Origin: Arthrobacter sp. B1805
Lineage (GTDB): Bacteria > Actinomycetota > Actinomycetes > Actinomycetales > Micrococcaceae
Direction: 5' to 3'
Length of the DNA: 64,000 nucleotides
Assembly (NCBI RefSeq): GCF_002929745.1
Contig: NZ_PJIQ01000002.1
Coordinates: forward strand, 267,665 to 331,664
The position numbers were made by a program, and so were the translations under genes. Position 1 is the first letter of the stretch. Every line of letters starts with the position of its first letter. The notes under the pieces are model-generated. The model did not search any database. It saw only the letters and a program-made list of their open reading frames with translations, and was not told where the DNA came from. Shown one piece after another: positions 54,644-63,875 of the stretch.

Positions 54644-55854
54644 ACGCCCACTCCATAGGTGGACAGGAGCTGCCCGAACCGGTGTGCGGCCTCATCCGGG
54701 TTCTCGAGGAGGCCGGCCGTGTCGGCCAACTCGAAGGTCCTCGAAAGATGAAGGATCGACCGCCCTGCCTGCAGGCCGCCCACCATCTGGAAGCCGGGCT
54801 GCCGTCCGTTGATCCAGGACAGGAAGGCGACACCCGTCTTGTAGTAGAAGGTCGGCGCGCTGAAGATGTGCAGCCCGAGATCGCGCGTGGAGTCCAGGAT
54901 CGCCCGCCCGGCGTCGGGGTTGCCGGCGTCATATTCCTGGATCGCGGCGGACGCGGCAGGGTAGATGGCGGCGAAGATCCCCAGCAGGGCATCCGAGTGG
55001 TGGGTGCCGTCGCCGTGGATCAGTTCGGGGTAGTTGTAGTCGTCGCCTGTGTACAGGCGGACGCTCGCCGGGAGGGCGGCCCGCAGGGACACCTCGTGCG
55101 AGGCATCGAGGAGGGAGACCTTGACGCCGTCCACCGCGCTTGCGTTGTCCATGATGAGGCCGAGGAACACCTCGGTGGCCCGGGCGACGTCGGTGCTGCC
55201 CCAGTAGCCAGCCAGTGCGGGATCGAACATCGTGCCGAGCCAGTGCAGGACGACCGGCTGGTCCACCTCGGCCAGCAGCGTGCCGTAGACGTAGAGGTAG
55301 TCCTCAGGGCCCTCCGCGATGGCGGCCAGGGCCCTGGACGCCATCAGGATCACCTTCGCGCCGGCACCGGAGACCACGGAGACCTGCTCGCGGTACGCCT
55401 CGAGGACGACGTCGAGCCCGGCCCTGCCCGAGGGCAGCGCGGCCAGGTCGAGCTGATCGGTACCCGCGCCGCATGCGAGCAGGTCACGCACCGACTTGCC
55501 CGCGGTCGCCGCGGCACCGGATCCGGCGACGGCTGCCGCTTCGGCCCCTGAGCGCTTAATCAGTTCCTGGGTCGCAGCCCAGTCGAGACCCATGCCGCGC
55601 TGGGCGGTGTCCATCGCGTCGGCGACACCGAGCCCGTACGACCACAGCTCGCTGCGGTAGGCGAGCGTGCTGTCCCAGTCCAGGACGGCGGGAGCGCCGG
55701 GCGTATTGTCCGCACTAACCTCGGGAATCACGTGCGCGGCCGCGTAGACCGCGCGGGACGTCAGGGGAGCGGCCGGGCGCGCCCACGAAGTGCCACCCCT
55801 GAGCGAGTAGCGCTTCATCCCTCCGTCAGCGGCGGGCAGGTCGAGGAAGTTCAC
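54640..55854 (-). CDS. DUF993 (dihydrodipicolinate-synthase-like) protein
   Basis: 404 residues, TIM-barrel family found with Gfo/Idh oxidoreductases and epimerases. Visible: VLDWDSTLAYRSELWSYGLG, VVLHWLGTMFDPALAGYWG, VDGVKVSLLD (position of the Schiff-base Lys in related aldolases) and RLYTGDDYNYPELIHGDG. Activity not established; aldolase chemistry is inferred. Confidence 0.88.
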   Translation of the reverse strand: MNFLDLPAADGGMKRYSLRGGTSWARPAAPLTSRAVYAAAHVIPEVSADNTPGAPAVLDWDSTLAYRSELWSYGLGVADAMDTAQRGMGLDWAATQELIKRSGAEAAAVAGSGAAATAGKSVRDLLACGAGTDQLDLAALPSGRAGLDVVLEAYREQVSVVSGAGAKVILMASRALAAIAEGPEDYLYVYGTLLAEVDQPVVLHWLGTMFDPALAGYWGSTDVARATEVFLGLIMDNASAVDGVKVSLLDASHEVSLRAALPASVRLYTGDDYNYPELIHGDGTHHSDALLGIFAAIYPAASAAIQEYDAGNPDAGRAILDSTRDLGLHIFSAPTFYYKTGVAFLSWINGRQPGFQMVGGLQAGRSILHLSRTFELADTAGLLENPDEAAHRFGQLLSTYGVGV

Positions 55855-57017
55855 AGGACGATCTCCGGGATGTCGATGGTGCGGCGCTCGGCCGAGGACT
55901 GCAGGCCGAGTTCCGCGAGCTGCACGCCGCGGGCGGCAGAGAGGAGCCCGAAGCGGTGTTCACGGCCGGCGACGACGTCGCGGAGGAACTCCTCCCACTG
56001 CAGCTTGAAGCCGTTGTCCAGCTCAGCGTTGGCGGGTACTTCCTGCCACTGGTCACGGAAGGATTCCGTGACCGGCAGGTCCGGGTTCCAGACCGGCTTC
56101 GGCGTATGGGCACGCTGCTGGGCGACGCACTTGTTGAGTCCTGCGACGGCGGACCCATGGGTGCCGTCGATCTGGAACTCGACCAGTTCGTCGCGGTAGA
56201 CGCGCACGGCCCAGGAGGAGTTGATCTGGCCGATCACCGGATCGCCGGCCGGCGTCTCCAGTTCGAAGATGCCGTAGGAGGCGTCGTCGGCCGTGGCCTT
56301 GTATTCCTTGCCCTGCTCGTCCCAGCGGGTGGGGATGTGGGTGGCGGTCTTCGCGCTGACGCTGTTGACCTTGCCGATGATGCCCTCGAGGACGTAGTTC
56401 CAGTGGCAGAACATGTCCGTGGTCATACCGCCGCCGTCTTCCTTGCGGTAGTTCCAGGACGGGCGCTGGGCAGCCTGGACGTCACCTTCGAAGACCCAGT
56501 AGCCGAACTCCCCGCGGATGGAGAGGATGCGGCCGAAGAATCCCTCGTCGACGAGCCGGCGAAGCTTGACGAGTCCCGGGAGGTACAGCTTGTCGTGGAC
56601 GACTCCGGCGGTGACGCCGGTCTGCTGGGCCAGGCGGGCCAGGTCCACGGCCTCGTCGAGTGTCTCGGCGGTCGGCTTCTCGGTGAAGATGTGCTTGCCC
56701 GCGGCCATCGCCTTGCGAAGCGTCGCTGCGCGCAGCGACGTCATGGATGCGTCGAACACGACGTCGACGGTGGGATCGGCGATGATCCCGTCGAGGTCCG
56801 TGGTCCAGCGTTCGACCTTGTGCTGCTCTGCGAGTTCCCGGAGTTTCGCTTCATTGCGACCGACCAGGATCGGCTCCACCTGGACGCGCGTACCGTCCTC
56901 GAGGGTGAAGCCGCCGGCCTCGCGGATGGGAAGGATGGAGCGCAGCAGATGCTGGCGGTATCCCATGCGCCCGGTGATGCCGTTCATTGCGATGCGGATG
57001 GTTCGGATTTCAGTCAT
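55851..57017 (-). CDS. Gfo/Idh/MocA family oxidoreductase
   Basis: 388 residues, NAD(P)-dependent sugar or cyclitol dehydrogenase. Rossmann start RIAMNGITGRMGYRQHLLRS, EKP motif GKHIFTEKPTAETLDEA near residue 108 and a His/Asp-rich C-terminal domain (TDMFCHWNYVLEGI). First gene of the operon, 23 bp from a LacI-type operator. It probably oxidises the substrate then processed by the epimerase and DUF993 protein. Confidence 0.9.
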   Translation of the reverse strand: MTEIRTIRIAMNGITGRMGYRQHLLRSILPIREAGGFTLEDGTRVQVEPILVGRNEAKLRELAEQHKVERWTTDLDGIIADPTVDVVFDASMTSLRAATLRKAMAAGKHIFTEKPTAETLDEAVDLARLAQQTGVTAGVVHDKLYLPGLVKLRRLVDEGFFGRILSIRGEFGYWVFEGDVQAAQRPSWNYRKEDGGGMTTDMFCHWNYVLEGIIGKVNSVSAKTATHIPTRWDEQGKEYKATADDASYGIFELETPAGDPVIGQINSSWAVRVYRDELVEFQIDGTHGSAVAGLNKCVAQQRAHTPKPVWNPDLPVTESFRDQWQEVPANAELDNGFKLQWEEFLRDVVAGREHRFGLLSAARGVQLAELGLQSSAERRTIDIPEIVL

Positions 57018-57040
57018 GTCAGCTCCTGCTGCGGCTCAGG

Positions 57041-57056
57041 TGGAAAGCGTTTTCCA
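57041..57056. promoter_or_regulatory. LacI/GalR-type operator of the Gfo/Idh-DUF993 operon
   Basis: TGGAAAGCGTTTTCCA, a 16-bp palindrome with a central CG and one mismatched pair, 23 bp upstream of the first gene. It differs from the operators at 4071/4105 and from the CebR boxes, so a third LacI-type regulator, not encoded nearby, is implied. Confidence 0.75.
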
Positions 57057-57202
57057 GACTAGGCCGATAAAGGGTCCAGCGTCAATCACCACTGCACGGT
57101 GAAAACCCGGGCATCTGCGCGCTGGGCAGTGCGCTCTGCACAGATACCGGCATACGCCGGCCGGCCCGGAATGACCCGGACCCACCATGGGTTCCAGTTG
57201 AT

Positions 57203-58192
57203 ATGCCCCTTCCCTTCGATGGCGTCTCCATCCTCGACCGCGCCCAGTCCCGGTTCGGTTCCTCCGAGGCGGACACGTTGAAGGGGGTCAGCGAGCGGGC
57301 CCGACGAGCCGAAGAGCTGGGCTACCGCCGATTCTGGGTGGCCGAGCATCACGGCGTCCCCGGCATCGCCGGCGCGGCCCCCGCGGTGCTGGCCGCCGCG
57401 ATCGCGTCGCGCACGACGACCATCCGCATCGGCACGGGCGGCATCATGTTGCCGAACCACCAGCCCCTCGTGGTCGCGGAGCAGGCGGCAACACTTGCCG
57501 CCCTCTTCGATGACCGGTTCGACCTCGGCGTCGGACGCTCACTCGGTTTCACCCAGGCGGTACGGGCCGCGCTCCGGACCGGCAAGGAAGGCGCCGACCG
57601 GTTCGAGGAGGACGTCGCCGAACTGCTTGCGTTCCTCTCCGGCCGCGCCTCGGTCACCGCTCGCCCGCAGGATGGCGGCCGCACACCCGTCTTCGTCCTC
57701 GCAACGGGGCAGGGCGTGGACATTGCCGCGCGGGCCGGCCTCGCCGTCGTGCTCGGTGGACCCGCGCTGTTCCGCCGACCCGATCCTGCGCTCGAGCGCT
57801 ATCGTGCCTCCTTCCGCCCGTCCCGGTGGTGGAACCGGCCGCACGTGGTCGTGTCGCTGAACGTGGCGGTGGCGGGAACGACGGCGGAAGCCCGGCAGCT
57901 CCTCGAGCCGGAGGCCCGCGCGCTCGCCGTCTCGCGTACCAAGGGGTACTTCCCGCCCCTCGAGCCCTCGGCGGCGGAGCCGCTCGGCACGCGATCCGAG
58001 GCACGGGTCGAGGCCCTGGTCGAGGAGTCCCTGGCCACCGCGGTGTACGGGACGCCGGACGAGGTGGAGCGGCAACTGACGGATCTGCAGGGACGCACGG
58101 GCGCCGACGAGCTGCTGGTCAGCGGCGGCATGTTCGACCTGGACGGGCAGGCGCGGTCGGACGAGCTGGTCGCGGAGCTGTCCGCGGCCTAG
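57203..58192 (+). CDS. LLM-class flavin-dependent oxidoreductase
   Basis: 329 residues, luciferase-like barrel (MsnO8 type): GVSILDRAQSRFGSSEADTL, GYRRFWVAEHHGVPGIAG, RIGTGGIMLPNHQPLVVAEQ and FDLGVGRSLG. Uses reduced flavin; substrate unknown. Ribosome site poor. Confidence 0.9.
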   Translation: MPLPFDGVSILDRAQSRFGSSEADTLKGVSERARRAEELGYRRFWVAEHHGVPGIAGAAPAVLAAAIASRTTTIRIGTGGIMLPNHQPLVVAEQAATLAALFDDRFDLGVGRSLGFTQAVRAALRTGKEGADRFEEDVAELLAFLSGRASVTARPQDGGRTPVFVLATGQGVDIAARAGLAVVLGGPALFRRPDPALERYRASFRPSRWWNRPHVVVSLNVAVAGTTAEARQLLEPEARALAVSRTKGYFPPLEPSAAEPLGTRSEARVEALVEESLATAVYGTPDEVERQLTDLQGRTGADELLVSGGMFDLDGQARSDELVAELSAA

Positions 58193-58269
58193 CGGTCGGT
58201 GCGACCGCGGCAGTCGGTGTGCCACATCGTGCGGCGGTTCGGCTACGTGCCGCGGACCCCTGGGCTCGC

Positions 58270-58857
58270 CTAGCCGTCCCGAAGGTCCAGACGCATCACC
58301 ACACGCGGGAAGCCTCCGGCGATCGCGGTGGTATCAGCTGCCTTCGCGAAACCGGCGTTCTCGAAGAGCCGGCGGGTTCCCACGAACGCCATCGTCGTGT
58401 CCACCTTCTCGTCGCCGTTGTCGGCCGGATATCCCTCGATGGCCGGCGCGCCGTTACGCTGGGCGTGCTGGACGGCGCCCTTCAGCAACGCCCGCGCGAC
58501 GCCCCGACCACGGTGCCCACCCCGCACTCGGAAACACCACACGGTCCACACCGGCAGATCGTCGAGATGGGGGATCTTCCGGCTGTTGGCGAAGGAGTGG
58601 AGCTCGGAGCGCGGAGCCACGCCGCACCATCCGACCACCACGGCATCCTCATAGGCGAGGATCCCGGGCGGTATGTCCCGTCCACACAGCTCCCGGACCT
58701 TCTCGGGACGTTCCCGCGCGGTCAGCGCGCGATTCTCCCTGGACGGCAGGCGGTACGTGAGGCACCAGCAGGTGGGGGAGTCCGGATTGCGGGGGCCGAG
58801 CAGCGTGGCGACGTCGTCGAACCGGTCGGCGGTGGCGGGGTGGATCACGAAATCCAC
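58270..58857 (-). CDS. GNAT-family N-acetyltransferase
   Basis: 195 residues. Acetyl-CoA binding loop RVRGGHRGRGVARALLKGAV near residue 110 and the preceding strand LPVWTVWCFRV. The N-terminus has NPDSPTCWCLTYR, seen in a subgroup of unknown substrate. GTG start at 58857 with GGGAG 6 nt upstream. Confidence 0.9.
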   Translation of the reverse strand: MDFVIHPATADRFDDVATLLGPRNPDSPTCWCLTYRLPSRENRALTARERPEKVRELCGRDIPPGILAYEDAVVVGWCGVAPRSELHSFANSRKIPHLDDLPVWTVWCFRVRGGHRGRGVARALLKGAVQHAQRNGAPAIEGYPADNGDEKVDTTMAFVGTRRLFENAGFAKAADTTAIAGGFPRVVMRLDLRDG

Positions 58858-58985
58858 TGCGGTCTCCCTCTCCTGGGTGGATGTCGGCGCGCCATGACGG
58901 CGTCGGCCGACCTCATGGAGAAAGCCTAGCGAGCTGCGGTGCCGCCCGGAGGGGGTGGCCCTGGGGAAAACCCGGGTCATCCTCT

Positions 58986-59123
58986 GGAGGGCGCCTGGCC
59001 GGCCTGATCGGCGCGGTCCGGCGCGGCGAACTGGTGAGCGGCCGGCGCATCGTCTTCTGGCACACCGGCGGACTTCCCGGTCTACTGGGGCACACCGACG
59101 CTCTGACAAGGATCATGGACTAG
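58986..59123 (+). pseudogene. 3' remnant of a D-cysteine desulfhydrase/ACC-deaminase gene
   Basis: The last 45 codons (GRLAGLIGAVRRGEL, then IVFWHTGGLPGLLGHTDAL) match the C-terminal end of this PLP-enzyme family, including the conserved WHTGG segment. The rest, about 280 residues including the catalytic Lys, is missing. The TAG is immediately followed by the next gene's ATG, so the remnant may survive because it carries that gene's translation signals. Confidence 0.75.
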
Positions 59124-60260
59124 ATGACGCAGACCGAGCACGACGACGCCGCCGCCTTCGCCGCCTACCAGGCTTCCTTCTCGGAGGCTCCCGGGTACCT
59201 CAACTTCGCGAGCTACGGGCCGCCGTCGAGCAGGGTCCACGATCGGGTGGAGCACCTCGTGAGGCTGGCCGGTGAGGGTGCCGTGGGTGCCACGGAGCGA
59301 CTGGAGGGCGAGAACCTGCGCGCCCGGGAGTCCTTCTCCCGCCTCAGCGGTTTCCCGTTCGATCACGTCGGGATGACGGGAAGCACGTCGCTGGGACTGT
59401 TCCAGGTGGCCTTCGGCCTGTCTCGCGGCTCGGTGCTGGTCAGTGCGGGCGAGTTCCCCTCCAACATCTACCCCTGGCTGCGCACGGGCGGCATCGGCCG
59501 CGCCCGTGTCGATCTCGTCGGCGCTCCCGGCACCCGCATGACGCCCGACGTCGTTGCCCGCAGCCTGACGAGCGACACCGTGGCGGTGAGCGTGAGCGCC
59601 GTCGACTTCCGCACCGGCTACCGGGCGGACCTCGCCGGCATCCGCGACGTGATCGGGCCGGACCGCCTCCTCGTGGTGGACGGCATCCAGGGCTTCGGTG
59701 TCGCCGATCTCGAGTGGACGCTCGCCGACGTGCTGATCACCGGCGCCCAGAAGTGGGTGCGCGGCACCTGGGGCGTGGCTGCACTCGCCTTCTCGCCGCA
59801 GGGGCTAGAGCGGGTCGAGCCGGTGCTGACCGGCTGGACAGGCGTGACGGATTCCAGACGGTACGACGGTGTTGAGCACCGGCCGCTGCCCGGCGCCGAG
59901 CGTTTCTCCGTCTCCAACCTGTCGCCCTATGCGACCGGTGCCTTCGCGGAAGCACTCGAGCTCATGGAGTCGGTGGGAACCCGAGCGATCGACGGCATCG
60001 TCTCGACGCATGCCGCCGCCCTGATCGAGGAACTCGACGTTGCCGGGGTGCCGGTTCTCTCGCCGCGGGAGAGGGAGCAACGCGCGGGCATCGTGGTGGC
60101 CGGGGTGTCCGGACGGGCTGCCGCTGCCTATGCGGCGCTCGCTGCCGCTGACATCTCTGCCACGCAGCACGGCGAGGACCGCATTCGACTCTCCGTCCAC
60201 GCGACAACGCGGTCCGAGGTGTTCAGCGAGGCGGCGAAGGTGCTGGCAGACTTCGCCTAG
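59124..60260 (+). CDS. PLP-dependent aminotransferase class V protein
   Basis: 378 residues. PLP Lys in VLITGAQKWVRGTWG near residue 212; Asp in LLVVDGIQGFGVADL; early GSTSLGLFQVAFGLSRG. Class V includes cysteine desulfurase-like and amino-acid lyase-like enzymes; substrate unknown. Starts directly after the desulfhydrase remnant. Confidence 0.88.
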   Translation: MTQTEHDDAAAFAAYQASFSEAPGYLNFASYGPPSSRVHDRVEHLVRLAGEGAVGATERLEGENLRARESFSRLSGFPFDHVGMTGSTSLGLFQVAFGLSRGSVLVSAGEFPSNIYPWLRTGGIGRARVDLVGAPGTRMTPDVVARSLTSDTVAVSVSAVDFRTGYRADLAGIRDVIGPDRLLVVDGIQGFGVADLEWTLADVLITGAQKWVRGTWGVAALAFSPQGLERVEPVLTGWTGVTDSRRYDGVEHRPLPGAERFSVSNLSPYATGAFAEALELMESVGTRAIDGIVSTHAAALIEELDVAGVPVLSPREREQRAGIVVAGVSGRAAAAYAALAAADISATQHGEDRIRLSVHATTRSEVFSEAAKVLADFA

Positions 60261-60481
60261 CGGATTCCGTCGTAACGATCGCCGCACTATAAGGCGCGCT
60301 TCCGGGTTGCACCAGAGTCGCTGCGAGGGTTGGCCCATGGAAGGGGGTCAACCCTCGGAAGTGTCCGTGACCGGTGCTAACGTCCGGTCAGAACGTGTGA
60401 CTCAGGCAACATGTTCGTAACCTCAGGCACCTAATCTGGGTGTGCTCGACATCAGCTGGGACATTTCACTAGGGAGAACCC

Positions 60482-62311
60482 TTGAATCTCACCACTCGAA
60501 CCCGGGGGCTGCGGTGCGCGATGGCGCTCGCCGTGACCAGCGCCGTTGTGCTTGCTCCCGTCAGCGCGCAGGCCACCACCGGCAGCGCGGCGGGCTCAGC
60601 CGCCGCCACCTCGTCCTTCGCGTCCTCGCCCAGTGCCGATGGTGCTGCCGGGAAGCTCGACGACCGCGCCGATCCCGCGGCAGAAGAACGCCGCCGGCTC
60701 AACCAGCAGGGGCTCGCGAAGGTCATCTCCGGTGAGGCCACGGTGGAGGACCGCGGCGGCTCCAAGGCCGTCAAGGTAGCCCCCGGCCAGTGGGCGCAGT
60801 ACGGACTGCAGGAGAGCGATCAGATCCTGTCCTTCCTCGTCGATTTCGGGGACATGGTCGATCCGCGCTTCCCCACCTCGACGGCGGGCCCCACGCACAA
60901 CACCATCAAGGAACCGGACCGCACGGTGGACAACTCCACCTACTGGTCGGACACCTTCGACCGCGACCACTACCTCGACATGTTCTTCAGCGACGAGGGT
61001 GAATCCCTCAAGGGCGTCTACGAGGAGATGTCGAGCGGCCGTTACACGGTCGACGGCGACGTCAGCGACTGGGTCACCGTGCCCTACAACTCGGCGAGCT
61101 ATGGCGAGACCGAGAGCCAGACGGACATGACCCGCTTCGTGCAGGACACGGCGGACGCCTGGTACGACTCGCAGATCGCCGCAGGCAAGACGCCTGCCGA
61201 GATCGACGCGTACCTCGCGACCTTCGACCAGTGGGACCGCTACGACTTCGACAAGGACGGCGACTTCGACGAGGCAGACGGCTACATCGACCACTTCCAG
61301 GCCATCCACGCGGGCGAGGGCGAGGAGGCCGGCGCGGCGTCGTCGGCCATCTGGTCGCACCGCTGGGCCGTGGGCCAGGCAGGCCGAGGCACGTCCGGCC
61401 CAGCAGCCAACCCGTACGGCGGCATCAGGATCGGCGACTCGAGCGTCTGGATCCGTGACTACACCACCGAACCGGAGAACGGCGGTCTCGGAGTCTTCGC
61501 GCACGAGTACGGACACGACCTCGGCCTGCCCGACCTGTACGACACCAGCGGCGGCGAGAACGGAACCGGGTTCTGGACGCTCATGAGCTCCGGGTCATGG
61601 CTCGGCCACGGCGAGGGCTCCATCGGGACCACGCCGAACCACATGGGCGCGTGGGAGAAGCTGCAGCTCGGCTGGCTGGACTACGACATCGCAACCGCCG
61701 GCCAGAAGTCGACCCACAAGATCGGCCCGTCGTTCCATGCCACGAAGGCTCCGCAGGCCGTCGTCGTGAACCTGCCGAAGGACGCCGCCGGCAAGGACCG
61801 TTTCTACATCGCGGAGAACCGCGTGTACGGCGGCTACGACGCAACGCTCGCCACCGGTCCGTACAACTTTGGCTGGGGCCTCACCGCGCCTGACACCGTG
61901 GAGCACTACGCCTACCAGGACGGCCTGAGCATCACCTACTGGAATACCGCACAGAGCAACAACAACACGCGCCAGCACCCCGGTGCAGGCCTCGCCCTGC
62001 CCGTGGACGCCCACCCGAAGGCCCTGACCTGGTCTGACGGCACGGTCGTGCGTAACCGCATCCAGAGCTTCGACGCCACCTTCGGCAAGCAGGCCACCGA
62101 TGCGCTGAACCTGCACCGCGAGACCTCGGCGGGCATGACGACCCTCTGGGCGCCGTCGCAGGCAGGCGTCGCCGTCTTCGACGACACCGATCCCACCGCC
62201 TACTACGACGCCGCGAACCCGCAGGGCTCCGTCGTGGTCGCAGGTACGGGAACCAAGATCGAGGTCACTCAGTCCAACCCGACCGGGATGATGACCCTGC
62301 AGGTGCGCTAG
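60482..62311 (+). CDS. Secreted M6-family (immune inhibitor A-like) metalloprotease
   Basis: 609 residues from a TTG start with GGGAGA 5 nt upstream. Signal peptide (residues 1-30, VSAQA-T), Ala/Ser-rich pro-region, M6 catalytic domain opening VDFGDMVDPRFPTS, zinc site HEYGHDLGLPD at residues 341-351 and the Met-turn candidate WTLMSSGSW. Unlike larger InhA proteins it has no long C-terminal beta-sandwich or PKD domain. Confidence 0.93.
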   Translation: MNLTTRTRGLRCAMALAVTSAVVLAPVSAQATTGSAAGSAAATSSFASSPSADGAAGKLDDRADPAAEERRRLNQQGLAKVISGEATVEDRGGSKAVKVAPGQWAQYGLQESDQILSFLVDFGDMVDPRFPTSTAGPTHNTIKEPDRTVDNSTYWSDTFDRDHYLDMFFSDEGESLKGVYEEMSSGRYTVDGDVSDWVTVPYNSASYGETESQTDMTRFVQDTADAWYDSQIAAGKTPAEIDAYLATFDQWDRYDFDKDGDFDEADGYIDHFQAIHAGEGEEAGAASSAIWSHRWAVGQAGRGTSGPAANPYGGIRIGDSSVWIRDYTTEPENGGLGVFAHEYGHDLGLPDLYDTSGGENGTGFWTLMSSGSWLGHGEGSIGTTPNHMGAWEKLQLGWLDYDIATAGQKSTHKIGPSFHATKAPQAVVVNLPKDAAGKDRFYIAENRVYGGYDATLATGPYNFGWGLTAPDTVEHYAYQDGLSITYWNTAQSNNNTRQHPGAGLALPVDAHPKALTWSDGTVVRNRIQSFDATFGKQATDALNLHRETSAGMTTLWAPSQAGVAVFDDTDPTAYYDAANPQGSVVVAGTGTKIEVTQSNPTGMMTLQVR

Positions 62312-62324
62312 CACGGCAGTCCGG

Positions 62325-62366
62325 AGACAGAGGAAGCCGGGAGGTGACTCCCGGCTTCTTCTGTCT
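62325..62366. terminator. Bidirectional terminator between protease and Pro-rich gene
   Basis: GAAGCCGGGAG, GTGA loop, then the exact complement (62333-62358); AGACAG/CTGTCT arms extend the stem. It is flanked by TTCTGTCT on the plus strand. Serves both convergent genes. Confidence 0.85.
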
Positions 62367-62372
62367 GGTGTC

Positions 62373-63116
62373 CTAGTGGGTGCGCCGCCGGCGCCGCGGT
62401 TGCGAGACCACGGCGATCGCGAGGGCCAGGACAGCTGCAACGATGCTCAGGATCCCTGCTGCCAGGTACCGCAGCGGGGGGCCGGCGCTGATCTGCGCCT
62501 CGGTCACGATCGATTCAGCCTGTGGCAGCAGGGTCGGTGTGGCCGGGGGAGACACCCGGGCCGCTCGCGACGACGGGCTCGGGATGCCGGGGAGCGATGC
62601 GGGAGCTGGGAAGGCTCCTGCCCCGACGGCGGCCCCGCCCGGCTGTTGCGGGGGCGGGGGAGCCAGGAGGGCAGGGGGAGCGGCAGGCTCTACAGGTGAG
62701 GGCGGCGGGGGCTCGGCGGCCGGCTCGGACTCTCCCGGCGAGGGAGGCTCGGCGGACGGCGAGGGAACAGCCGGGGTAGGGGCAGGTTCCCGCGCGACGG
62801 CGGGCAGATCGATCGGGGTGGGCGCCCCACCACTGGGGGTAGCGACCGGCTGCCCGCTCGCCGAGGGGGTTGCGGACGGATCCACCGCGGGCTCGGTCGG
62901 CTCCGGTGCGGGCGGGGACTCGGATGGCGGTCCGGTCAGTGCTGCATCGCCGGGCGGGCTGGTCGGTTCCTGCTGAGGGGGAGCAGAGACTGTGCCCACC
63001 TGTGCAACCATCCGATTCGATGGTGGTAATTGCGGCACTGCGGACGCCAGCGGGGGTGCGGCCAGGAGGAAGGCGCTACTGAGCGCCAGGGCGGGGATCG
63101 TCGTGCGGACGCGCAT
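62373..63116 (-). CDS. Proline-rich, membrane-anchored surface protein
   Basis: 247 residues: signal peptide (1-26, LASAVP), about 160 residues of Pro/Ala/Ser/Glu-rich low complexity (AAEPPPPSPVEPAAPPALL), one membrane segment (YLAAGILSIVAAVLALAIAV) and a basic end (QPRRRRRTH). No LPxTG motif. Looks like an extracellular stalk; no domain to indicate partner or ligand. Confidence 0.75.
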   Translation of the reverse strand: MRVRTTIPALALSSAFLLAAPPLASAVPQLPPSNRMVAQVGTVSAPPQQEPTSPPGDAALTGPPSESPPAPEPTEPAVDPSATPSASGQPVATPSGGAPTPIDLPAVAREPAPTPAVPSPSAEPPSPGESEPAAEPPPPSPVEPAAPPALLAPPPPQQPGGAAVGAGAFPAPASLPGIPSPSSRAARVSPPATPTLLPQAESIVTEAQISAGPPLRYLAAGILSIVAAVLALAIAVVSQPRRRRRTH

Positions 63117-63251
63117 GGCAGTGTCTTCTCAAGGGGGGACGGGACCGGCAGATGAAGTGCGAAGCATGCTGATGGTTCGGGTTCATGCTACGCCGCGACG
63201 GTTCCTGTTCCTATCCATCACCGACATCACAGCGCCCCCTTGCCGTGGACG

Positions 63252-63710
63252 TCAGGACCTGTGGTGGGGCGAGGGGCGGTCTGTGCAGACAGGCTCCGGA
63301 GCCTGTGCCGCTGGCCGGAACACGAAGAAACGGTAGGCGATGTACCGGAACACATTGCCGAGCAGGACCCCGACGACATTCGCGGAGATGTTGTCCGCGA
63401 GGGGGCTGGTGAGACCGAGGGCGTAGTGGGAGATGGCGAGGCATGCCGCTGCGATGCCGAGCCCGGCGAGGTTCGTGAGTCCGAAAAGCAGTGCTTCCTG
63501 GCGCTTGGGGCGGCCGGCGAACTCCCGGAAGGTGACGTAATGGCTGCCCAGCCACGAGACGCCCGTAGCCAGGACCACCGAGATGACCTTCGAAGTGATC
63601 GGTCCGACGCCGACACCGGACGCCAGGATGTTGAAGGCCGAGATGTCGACGACGAAGGCAACAGTGCCCACGGCGGTGAAGGAACCGAGGCGCTGCAGTG
63701 CTCCGCTCAC
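63252..63710 (-). CDS. GtrA-family membrane protein
   Basis: 152 residues with four hydrophobic segments and family pattern RLGSFTAVGTVAFVVDISAF, SWLGSHYVTFREFA and NVFRYIAYRFFVFRP. GtrA-like proteins help flip lipid-linked sugars for cell-wall or surface glycans. No glycosyltransferase gene is adjacent. Confidence 0.9.
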   Translation of the reverse strand: MSGALQRLGSFTAVGTVAFVVDISAFNILASGVGVGPITSKVISVVLATGVSWLGSHYVTFREFAGRPKRQEALLFGLTNLAGLGIAAACLAISHYALGLTSPLADNISANVVGVLLGNVFRYIAYRFFVFRPAAQAPEPVCTDRPSPHHRS

Positions 63711-63745
63711 ACCCGCTCCCTCTCTCGACGACCCTCCAAACTACT

Positions 63746-63762
63746 ACTTAGGGAACCTAAGT
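63746..63762. promoter_or_regulatory. Perfect palindrome upstream of the GtrA-family gene
   Basis: ACTTAGGGAACCTAAGT has 7-bp perfect arms around GAA, 36 bp upstream of the start at 63710. It is AT-rich relative to its surroundings and fits a MarR-type operator; the arms also recall IdeR/DtxR half-sites, but the spacing is wrong for the 19-bp iron box. Confidence 0.6.
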
Positions 63763-63875
63763 TACTAATCGTCGAGGAGGGAGCCGGAGGCGCCGTGGCT
63801 AGCGCAGCGCTCCGCGACGAGTGGAGCCACGACTTGCTCGCCTTCCTCGCCGGGTAGTCCCTGCCCACGCAGAAG

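Noticed and set aside
63746..63762. IdeR/DtxR iron box
   Set aside because: Arms resemble iron-box halves, but the 17-bp length and 3-nt centre do not fit the 19-bp consensus.
63798..63857. 20-codon plus-strand frame with a GGAGG-like site
   Set aside because: Too short, no context and no conserved feature; the site may be chance in GC-rich DNA.
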